The translations under genes were made by a program, and so were the position numbers. From NCBI GenBank assembly GCA_038245795.1, contig JBBRSC010000050.1, positions 1 through 16,996 on the forward strand: a stretch of 16,996 nucleotides of DNA, written 5' to 3'. The notes under the pieces are model-generated. The model saw only the letters and a program-made list of their open reading frames with translations. It was not told the origin of the DNA and made no database searches. Of the stretch, positions 1 through 6,018 are shown one piece after another (positions within the stretch are counted from its first letter, which is position 1; every line of letters begins with the position of its first letter). Source of the DNA: JBBRSC01 sp038245795. Its GTDB lineage: Bacteria > Actinomycetota > Acidimicrobiia > Acidimicrobiales > Microtrichaceae.

Positions 1-26
1 CCATTCGCCGTTGGAGTGAGGGTCGG

Positions 27-2123
27 TCAGGGGGTGGTCGGGTCGGATGGCGTCCGCTGCAGCTCGATCAGCCGCCCACCCGCGAGGATCGGCCAACGCT
101 CGAAGACGCGCTCGGCCCATCGCAACAACCGACCCGGTGAACGGACCGCCTGCGGAATGAGGAACAGTCGCTCGTCGTGCTGCTCGGTCCAACCCGCTCG
201 CAGCGCAGCACGTCGGAACGAGCGGCGGCGGAACAACGCCTCGCCGTCGGTTCGGGTGTGGTACCAGATGACCCAGGGGTTCTCAGGGTTCGGCTCGATG
301 GCCAACCAGCGGGCCCAGGGTGCAGATACCGCCGCAATCCCGCGCGCCGTCAGCTCGAGGTCGACAACATGATGCAAAACATCATTCGACAGGACCCACG
401 TTGCCTGCGGCAGACCCAGCTTGTCGAGCGATTCGCCGAACCCCACCTCGAAGCGGATGCCCGATCCGGACGTCTCAGCGATCGAACGCGCATAGGTGAT
501 GTAGCGCGGGATCGGATCCACCCCGCACAGTTCCAGGTCCGGCCTGGCGGTCGCGATCCGTTCGAGAAGTCCGCCCGTCCCACAACCCATCTCCACCACC
601 ACGTCGCCCGGTCTCGCTGGCGTCAAGAACTCCAGCACCCGTCGGAGCCGTCGCTCGAACAACCATCCGTCACGATGCGCTGCGTACTCCTCGACCCGCT
701 CGCCCCACTCAGCGTTCAACGCGGCATTCGTGTTCAGTTTCCCGCCATCGGACAGATCAATCGGAAGCGCTACGGCCAACATCGCAGCTTCATCTGTGCG
801 CTGCGGAGGGGCGGCGCGGAGACCGCGACCAAGGACCATCTCCCACAACTCGGCGTCGAGGCGATCAGCCACGGAGTCCACGCCGTAGAGCTCGAGGGCA
901 CGACGTCGAAGTTCGTTGCGGTCGATGCGCTGACCGATCACCTGGACGAGAGCGTCGTGGAGAGCCGTTGCGTCGCGTCGTGGGAACGACCTTCCCGCAC
1001 CGAGCGACGGAGCGACCCCTCGGACTCCCGGTAGATCGGAGACCACGACTGGAACGCCCGCCATCAGTGCCTCGACCTGGACGATACCGAAGGCCTCGAA
1101 TGAGTCAACCGAGGGCAGGACGAACGCATCCAACGAGGCGTAGAAATCGACCAGCCGTTCCTCCGGCAGGTGTCCGAGGAACCGGACTCGAGGATCCCCG
1201 GCGACGGCCTGGCTGACCGATCGGATCGCGCTGCCACCGGCGACATCGTCGAACGCTCCGGCAATGAGGAGTCGCGCGTTGGGATCGTTGAGTTGGCGGA
1301 AGGCGGCAACCAGATACTCGACGCCTTTTTCCGGAACGATGCGCCCGAGAAATCCGATATGCGGCCCGGTGCCTTCGCGGTACAGCGGTTCGCCGATCCC
1401 TCGGTCGACACATGGTGGCGGGATGATCACGCTGTTGGCCGACAGCGACTCGGCGAGTCGGGAGTGATCCCGATAGTCCGTCGATGTCGTGATGTTGAGC
1501 GTTGCGGAGCGGGCGGCGCGCCGATGGGAACGGTCAAGGGCGGCCAGGAATGCGGCCTCGCCTGGAACCCTGAGCGAGCCGGGGTCGCAGTGGTACAGCA
1601 CGGCCAGCGAGCCGGTCGGGGCGGCGAGGGCGACGAGGCCGGCCTCGGGCAACGGCAGGTGGAGAAGTGACACGTCGGACTGTCGCATCTCGCGCGCCAG
1701 GCCAAAGGGAAACGTCGGGGAGAGCGCCGCCTTGCCGACAGTGAACAGGCGCCGGCATCGTCGGATCCCAACGCCGTTGATGACGGCGTGACGCGCCAGA
1801 GTGTCGTCGTAGCGGGTGGTGATGACCTGGACGTCCCAGCCGCGTTCGACGAGCGCCTCGTTGAGTCGTTGCGCGGAATCCGTCAGCCCCGATACATAGG
1901 GCGTGTAGTACGAGAGCCCCACCGTCAGCCGTGGCCGTCGCGGCCGGCCCCTGCGGTCGAGGACCTGTCGTTGGGCCCGCACGAACGGCGATTCGGGGGT
2001 CGACGCCAGTGGCCCACTGGACCGCGACGGGTCCGGATCGAACGGCTCGCCGACTGGGTCGCCGCCGATGACGGCGAGCGGCAACGACACCGAATCCATG
2101 GGTGAAGGGTACCAATCGACCAT
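27..2123 (-). CDS. Fusion protein: GT4-type glycosyltransferase + class I SAM methyltransferase
   Basis: The 698-residue product is read as one uninterrupted frame. Residues about 66-435 form a GT-B glycosyltransferase of the GT4 kind: an N-terminal acceptor half, then FLGRIVPEKG (258-267), the usual start of the nucleotide-sugar half, and the E-x7-E-type element in EAFGIVQVEALMAGVPVV (343-360). Residues about 475-640 form a Rossmann methyltransferase with motif I VVVEMGCGTGG (508-518), the acidic strand-2 end GVD (about 534-536) and the motif IV region LSNDVLHHVVD (578-588). The protein probably glycosylates and methylates the same or successive sugar substrates at the cytoplasmic membrane; that is inference, and the substrate is unknown. 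I see no signal peptide or membrane helix. The start at ATG 2123 leaves 71 bp to the divergent purB; ATG 2099 is an alternative. The first 65 residues are Pro/Arg-rich and match no domain I recognise. Confidence 0.85.
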   Translation of the reverse strand: MVDWYPSPMDSVSLPLAVIGGDPVGEPFDPDPSRSSGPLASTPESPFVRAQRQVLDRRGRPRRPRLTVGLSYYTPYVSGLTDSAQRLNEALVERGWDVQVITTRYDDTLARHAVINGVGIRRCRRLFTVGKAALSPTFPFGLAREMRQSDVSLLHLPLPEAGLVALAAPTGSLAVLYHCDPGSLRVPGEAAFLAALDRSHRRAARSATLNITTSTDYRDHSRLAESLSANSVIIPPPCVDRGIGEPLYREGTGPHIGFLGRIVPEKGVEYLVAAFRQLNDPNARLLIAGAFDDVAGGSAIRSVSQAVAGDPRVRFLGHLPEERLVDFYASLDAFVLPSVDSFEAFGIVQVEALMAGVPVVVSDLPGVRGVAPSLGAGRSFPRRDATALHDALVQVIGQRIDRNELRRRALELYGVDSVADRLDAELWEMVLGRGLRAAPPQRTDEAAMLAVALPIDLSDGGKLNTNAALNAEWGERVEEYAAHRDGWLFERRLRRVLEFLTPARPGDVVVEMGCGTGGLLERIATARPDLELCGVDPIPRYITYARSIAETSGSGIRFEVGFGESLDKLGLPQATWVLSNDVLHHVVDLELTARGIAAVSAPWARWLAIEPNPENPWVIWYHTRTDGEALFRRRSFRRAALRAGWTEQHDERLFLIPQAVRSPGRLLRWAERVFERWPILAGGRLIELQRTPSDPTTP

Positions 2124-2182
2124 GTGGTGGCCGCGATCCCCTTGTGGCGCCAGGCCCGAGAAGTCGAACTGATCGACCCCAC

Positions 2183-2188
2183 TAGGAT
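2183..2188 (+). promoter_or_regulatory. TAGGAT box before purB: leaderless -10 or Shine-Dalgarno
   Basis: TAGGAT lies 6 nt before the GTG start of purB. It fits the actinobacterial -10 pattern TAnnnT at the spacing expected for a leaderless mRNA that begins at the start codon. The AGGA inside it, 7 nt from GTG, could equally serve as a ribosome binding site. No good -35 is visible 16-18 nt upstream. The same hexamer at the same distance precedes purL. Confidence 0.4.
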
Positions 2189-2194
2189 TTCGCT

Positions 2195-3616
2195 GTGAGC
2201 CCCATTCCCAATGTCCTGGCCGACCGCTACGCGTCCGCCGACATGATCGGCCTGTGGGCTCCGGCCGCAAAGGTTCGTATGGAGCGGGAGCTCTGGATCG
2301 CGGTGATGCGCGCCCAGCAGCAGCTCGGCGTCGATATTCCACCTGAGGCGATCGATGCCTACGTGCGGGTCGTCGACCAGGTCGATCTGGCGTCCATTGC
2401 CGAGCGGGAGCGCGTCACCCGCCACGACGTCAAGGCCCGGATCGACGAGTTCTGTGCCTTGGCCGGGCACGAGCACATCCACAAGGGCATGACGAGCCGG
2501 GACCTCACCGAGAACGTCGAACAGCTACAGATCCGCCGGAGTATGGAGTTGGTCCGCGACCGGATGATCGCCGCGTTGGTTCGACTGGCGTCGCTGGCCG
2601 TGCAATGGGGAGATCAGCCCCTGACGGCCCGCACACACAATGTCGCGGCGCAGACGACCACCCTCGGCAAGCGTTTCGCCAATGCGGGCGAAGAGATCCT
2701 CGCCGCGTACGGACGAGTCAGTGATCTCTTGGATCGGTATCCGTTGCGTGGCATCAAAGGTCCGGTCGGGACCCAGCAGGACCAGTTGGATCTGCTGGGA
2801 ACTCCCGAAGCGGTCGCTCAACTCGAGGCGACCGTCAGCGAACATCTCGGGTTCGCCCGTACCCTGGGAGCGGTAGGTCAGGTATACCCGCGATCCCTCG
2901 ACCTTGACGTCGTATCGGCGCTCGTCCAGGTGGCCGCCGGGCCAGCGAGCCTGGCCACCACGCTGCGGCTGATGGCGGGCCACGAACTTGCGACCGAGGG
3001 GTTTCAACCGGGCCAGGTCGGGTCCTCGGCGATGCCCCACAAGATGAACAGTCGCAGCTGTGAACGGGTGTGTGGGTTCCGCCATCTCCTCATGGGCTAT
3101 CAGACCATGGTTGCGGGCCTCGCCGGGGAGCAGTGGAACGAGGGCGACGTGTCGTGCTCGGTCGTTCGACGGGTGGCGCTCGGCGACGCCTTCCTGGCAA
3201 TCGACGGCATGTTTGAGACCTTCCTCACCGTGCTCGACGATCTCGGCGCCTACCCCGCGGTGATCGAAGCCGAACTGGAGCGGTATCTCCCGTTCCTCGC
3301 TACCACCAAAATCCTGGTTGCGGCCGTGAAGGCCGGTGTCGGTCGCGAGCAGGCCCACGAGGCCATCAAGGAACACGCCGTAGCGGTAGCGCTCGACATG
3401 CGCGAACGCGGCGCCGCAAGAAACGATCTGATCGAACGGCTCCAGGCCGATACACGTCTGGCCCTGGATCCCGGAGCGTTGGATGGCGTCCTCGATCACC
3501 CGATGTCGTTCACCGGGACCGCGTCGGCCCAGATCGCCACGTTCGCGTCGGCGGTCAACGAGCTGGCACTGGAACACCCGATCGCTGCCCGCTATCACCC
3601 CGCCAATATCGTGTGA
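2195..3616 (+). CDS. purB: Adenylosuccinate lyase
   Basis: A cytoplasmic enzyme of the fumarase/aspartase superfamily, 473 residues. It releases fumarate from SAICAR to give AICAR, and from adenylosuccinate to give AMP. The family signature SSAMPHKMN is at 277-285 and supplies the catalytic serine on the flexible loop. The MTSRDLTEN block (99-107) and the THNVAAQTTTLGKR segment (147-160, His148 the likely general acid) complete the active site, which is shared between subunits of a homotetramer. The segment around 311-333 (GEQWNEGDVSCSVVRRVALGDAF) is also typical. The length fits the long type found in many actinobacteria. The GTG start is chosen because TAGGAT lies just upstream and the N-terminus aligns with the family. 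It opens the purine run; purC follows 21 bp after the stop. Confidence 0.97.
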   Translation: MSPIPNVLADRYASADMIGLWAPAAKVRMERELWIAVMRAQQQLGVDIPPEAIDAYVRVVDQVDLASIAERERVTRHDVKARIDEFCALAGHEHIHKGMTSRDLTENVEQLQIRRSMELVRDRMIAALVRLASLAVQWGDQPLTARTHNVAAQTTTLGKRFANAGEEILAAYGRVSDLLDRYPLRGIKGPVGTQQDQLDLLGTPEAVAQLEATVSEHLGFARTLGAVGQVYPRSLDLDVVSALVQVAAGPASLATTLRLMAGHELATEGFQPGQVGSSAMPHKMNSRSCERVCGFRHLLMGYQTMVAGLAGEQWNEGDVSCSVVRRVALGDAFLAIDGMFETFLTVLDDLGAYPAVIEAELERYLPFLATTKILVAAVKAGVGREQAHEAIKEHAVAVALDMRERGAARNDLIERLQADTRLALDPGALDGVLDHPMSFTGTASAQIATFASAVNELALEHPIAARYHPANIV

Positions 3617-3637
3617 GCCCGACCCTGTGGAGTCCTG

Positions 3638-4537
3638 ATGCCAATCGATCTTCCTCACGTGTATTCCGGCAAAGTCCGAGACATCTTCGACGCCGGTGAC
3701 AACCGCCTCCTCATGGTCACGAGCGATCGACTGTCGGCCTTCGATGTCATCCTGAATGAGCCGATTCCACAGAAGGGTCGCGTCCTCACGGCCGTGTCCG
3801 CCTTCTGGTTCGAACAATTCGCGGGTGTCGTCGCCAGCCATCTCATCTCGACCGACGTCCACGATGTCGCTGGCGTAACGGGATCATCCGTTGCTGAACT
3901 CGCTGGTCGGATCATGTTGTGTCGCCGGGCAGAGATGCTGCCGATCGAATGCATCGTCCGGGGCTATATCACCGGCTCAGCCTGGAAGGAATACCGTACG
4001 GCGGGCACCATGCATGGAGCTGCGCTTCCCGCCGGCCTGCTCGAATCCTCGAAGTTGCCCGAACCCGTGTTCACCCCGTCGACAAAAGCCGATGAGGGCC
4101 ACGACGTAAACATCTCGTTCGACGAGGCAGTCAACCTGATCGGTCGTGAGATGGCAGAACGGGCCCGCGACGTGTCCGTCGAGCTGTATACCGCTGGCGC
4201 AGCGTTAGCCGCCGAACGGGGGATCATCATCGCCGACACCAAGTTCGAGTTGGGCACGATCGACGGTGAACTCGTTCTGGCGGACGAGGTCCTCACACCG
4301 GATTCGTCCCGCTTCTGGCCGGCGGCGGAGTGGGTACCCGGGTCGACGCCACCGAGCTTCGACAAGCAGCCCGTGCGTGACTATCTGGAGACGCTCGATT
4401 GGGACAAGCGGCCGCCTCCTCCGCCGCTCCCCGCCGACGTGATCGATTCGACGAGCGCTCGTTATCGCGAGGCATACGAGCGCATCACGGCGCGGAACTT
4501 CGCGGACTGGCCCGGCGTCACCGGTGTGGGAGGCTGA
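3638..4537 (+). CDS. purC: SAICAR synthetase (phosphoribosylaminoimidazole-succinocarboxamide synthase)
   Basis: An ATP-dependent ligase joining CAIR and aspartate to make SAICAR, the substrate of PurB encoded just upstream. The 299 residues contain SGKVRDIF (10-17), SDRLSAFDV (29-37), the substrate-binding LPIECIVRGYITGSAWKEY (101-119), IIADTKFELG (197-206) and DEVLTPDSSRFW (216-227), then SFDKQPVRDYL near 240-250. All are normal landmarks of the family in its longer form. A Shine-Dalgarno GGAG (3629-3632) sits 5 nt before ATG, unlike purB and purL. A run of five prolines (259-263) in the C-terminal tail is a surface linker seen in this branch and probably has no catalytic role. Translation most likely continues from the purB transcript, since the gap is 21 bp. 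Confidence 0.97.
   Translation: MPIDLPHVYSGKVRDIFDAGDNRLLMVTSDRLSAFDVILNEPIPQKGRVLTAVSAFWFEQFAGVVASHLISTDVHDVAGVTGSSVAELAGRIMLCRRAEMLPIECIVRGYITGSAWKEYRTAGTMHGAALPAGLLESSKLPEPVFTPSTKADEGHDVNISFDEAVNLIGREMAERARDVSVELYTAGAALAAERGIIIADTKFELGTIDGELVLADEVLTPDSSRFWPAAEWVPGSTPPSFDKQPVRDYLETLDWDKRPPPPPLPADVIDSTSARYREAYERITARNFADWPGVTGVGG
4528..4533 (+). promoter_or_regulatory. Ribosome binding site that fixes the purS start
   Basis: GGGAGG lies inside the end of purC, 8 nt before ATG 4542. An in-frame GTG at 4524 would give six more residues but overlaps this site and has no site of its own, so ATG 4542 is preferred. Confidence 0.7.
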
Positions 4538-4541
4538 AGCG

Positions 4542-4802
4542 ATGGTGTTCGACGTTGCAGTGGAAGTCCGACTGAAGGCCGGGGTCAGCGATCCTCAGGG
4601 CGCGACCATCGAGCGTTCGTTGCCGGCTCTGGGGTTCGACGGTATGAGCGGGGTCCGGGTCGGCAAGATCATCCGCTTTGCGATCGACGCGACCGACGAA
4701 GCCGCTGCGCTCGGATCGGTTGAGGACGTCTGCCGACGATTCCTCACCAACCCGGTGATCGAGGATGCCGCGATCACGGTGACCGCCGGTGCGGTGGTCT
4801 GA
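4542..4802 (+). CDS. purS: FGAM synthase small subunit PurS
   Basis: PurS is the small, non-catalytic dimeric subunit that bridges PurQ and PurL in the three-part FGAM synthase of Gram-positive bacteria and archaea. The 86 residues begin with the standard N-terminus FDVAVEVRLKAGVSDPQG, followed by the segment around VRVGKIIRFAI and the C-terminal CRRFLTNPVIEDAAIT, the usual PurS pattern and length. It starts 4 nt after the purC stop and ends with a one-base overlap (TGATG) onto purQ, so purC, purS and purQ should be translationally coupled, which helps keep subunits in proportion. Its position between purC and purQ and the presence of the small-type PurL in the same window confirm the assignment. 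Confidence 0.95.
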   Translation: MVFDVAVEVRLKAGVSDPQGATIERSLPALGFDGMSGVRVGKIIRFAIDATDEAAALGSVEDVCRRFLTNPVIEDAAITVTAGAVV

Positions 4803-5497
4803 TGACCGTCGAGATCGGCATCATTCGCTTTCCCGGATCCAACTGTGAGTTCGATGCCGCCGAGGCAGTGACCCAGCTCGGAGGTCTGGCTCGGATGCTG
4901 TGGCATGAGGATCCAGATATCGGTGGTGTTGACGGAATCATCATTCCCGGAGGATTCGCTCATGGCGATTATCTCCGACCCGGAGCTATCGCCCGGTTCT
5001 CGCCAGTGATGAACGGTGTTCGGTCGTTCGCCGCTGAGGGTGGGCCAGTCATTGGTATCTGCAACGGCTTTCAGATTCTGACTGAATCTGGCCTGCTTCC
5101 TGGGGCATTGCAGAAGAACGCAGGGCTGAAGTTCCGCTGCGAAATGACGGAGCTCCGCGTTGAGGCCACGTCGACGGCCTTGACCAACCAAGCCGAAGTC
5201 GGGTCAATCTTGAGGATTCCGATCAATCATTTCGAAGGCAACTACACGTGTGATCCGGAGACCCTGGCGGAATTGCGTGGCGAGGATCGCGTGGTGATCC
5301 GCTACGTATCGAATCCCAACGGCTCCACTGACGACATCGCCGGTATCTGCTCTGAGGGACGCAACGTGGTTGGCCTCATGCCGCATCCGGAACGAGCATG
5401 TCTGGAGGTCTTGGGTTCGGTCGACGGCCTTGTGCTCATGTCGTCGGTGCTCGCCGCTGCGGGCGTACACCAACTGGCTCCAGTAGCTCCCCGCTGA
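4802..5497 (+). CDS. purQ: FGAM synthase glutaminase subunit PurQ
   Basis: A class I glutamine amidotransferase of 231 residues that hydrolyses glutamine and passes ammonia to PurL. The catalytic triad is visible: Cys87 in GICNGFQ, and His195 and Glu197 in MPHPER. The N-terminus GIIRFPGSNCEFD and the oxyanion segment PGGFAHGDYLRPGA (49-62) are textbook. It overlaps purS by one base. Base composition is lower than in neighbours: 60-base blocks I counted in this gene are about 52-57% GC, against up to 75% in purL. Lines of purC also dip, so this is suggestive only. The stop codon lies in a perfect hairpin shared with the convergent small gene, so transcription from purB probably ends here. Confidence 0.97.
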   Translation: MTVEIGIIRFPGSNCEFDAAEAVTQLGGLARMLWHEDPDIGGVDGIIIPGGFAHGDYLRPGAIARFSPVMNGVRSFAAEGGPVIGICNGFQILTESGLLPGALQKNAGLKFRCEMTELRVEATSTALTNQAEVGSILRIPINHFEGNYTCDPETLAELRGEDRVVIRYVSNPNGSTDDIAGICSEGRNVVGLMPHPERACLEVLGSVDGLVLMSSVLAAAGVHQLAPVAPR

Positions 5498-5510
5498 CGA
5501 CGCAGTCAGC
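5493..5510. terminator. Candidate bidirectional terminator between purQ and the convergent small gene
   Basis: GCTGAC (5493-5498) and GTCAGC (5505-5510) form a perfect 6-bp inverted repeat around a 6-nt loop. The arms contain both stop codons: purQ TGA at 5495-5497 and the minus-strand gene's TGA read from 5508-5506. The genes end only 8 bp apart. There is no strong T-run on either side, so intrinsic termination is plausible but not certain. Confidence 0.45.
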
Positions 5511-5919
5511 CCGCAGCGCGGCTGATGCCGGCGCGCTTGAGCACGTCGGCAGCGACTCCAGCTTCTCGCCAGGCGGCATAACTGATGCCTTTACTGGCTG
5601 AGTAGCCCTTGGCCACGGAGACAAACTCGGTCTCGAGCGCCGACATGTCAACGCGCTGGCCCATTTGCTCGAGTTCGTTGGAGAGGTTGATGCGTTCTTG
5701 GATCAGCGAGACCCGGCGGACAGGATCCGCGTTGTCGATCTCGTCGCCGATGACATCGAGCCGCTTGGTGATCGACTCGGATGTTCGACGTCGACCACGT
5801 TTCGGTCGATTGGTCTCGAGAGCCTCGAGGTAGATCTTGACAGATCGGCCCAAATTTCGGCCGTTTGCCAACGCTGCTTTGTGATCATCTGACATTGGTT
5901 TCTTTGCAGTAACGCCCAT
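5506..5919 (-). CDS. Small basic/charged helical protein of unknown function
   Basis: A 137-residue cytoplasmic protein with no signal peptide or membrane segment. I do not know its function. The N-terminal part (9-40) is helical and ends in RPKRGRRRT (38-46), an Arg/Lys patch like an AT-hook core (P-x-R-G-R). The middle (47-95) is heptad-like with alternating charges and probably coiled coil. The C-terminus, SASKGISYAAWREAGVAADV and following (107-131), ends in a helix-turn-helix-like stretch. From memory, similar short proteins with a KGISYAAWRE-type ending occur across Actinobacteria, but I cannot verify this. The frame has steady coding character and both gene ends are tightly placed (8 bp to the convergent purQ stop, 99 bp to the purL start), which supports a real gene. 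ATG 5895 is an alternative start. Nucleic-acid binding is a guess from charge. Confidence 0.75.
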   Translation of the reverse strand: MGVTAKKPMSDDHKAALANGRNLGRSVKIYLEALETNRPKRGRRRTSESITKRLDVIGDEIDNADPVRRVSLIQERINLSNELEQMGQRVDMSALETEFVSVAKGYSASKGISYAAWREAGVAADVLKRAGISRAAG

Positions 5920-6006
5920 AGATGCTATTCCACCACCATGGCCCGACGGATGCCAGTCATACAGCGAGATGAATCCAAACGGATGAGCGACGAAATCGAC
6001 GACGGG

Positions 6007-6012
6007 TAGGAT
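6007..6012 (+). promoter_or_regulatory. TAGGAT box before purL: leaderless -10 or Shine-Dalgarno
   Basis: TAGGAT occurs 6 nt before ATG 6019, the same hexamer and spacing as at purB. A fresh promoter is expected here because the upstream neighbour runs on the opposite strand. No convincing -35 is visible. The 99-bp divergent spacer (5920-6018) holds nothing else I can name. Confidence 0.4.
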
Positions 6013-6018
6013 TCGGCC

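Noticed and set aside
2525..3862. Long open frame of 445 residues on the minus strand opposite purB and the start of purC
   Set aside because: It is the complement of clear enzymes in a high-GC genome, where long antisense frames arise by chance; its protein is His/Gly/Arg-rich with no domain I recognise.
5903..5930. TTGCAG...TATTCC as a plus-strand promoter for purL
   Set aside because: Only three of six bases match in each box, and TAGGAT close to the start is a simpler candidate.
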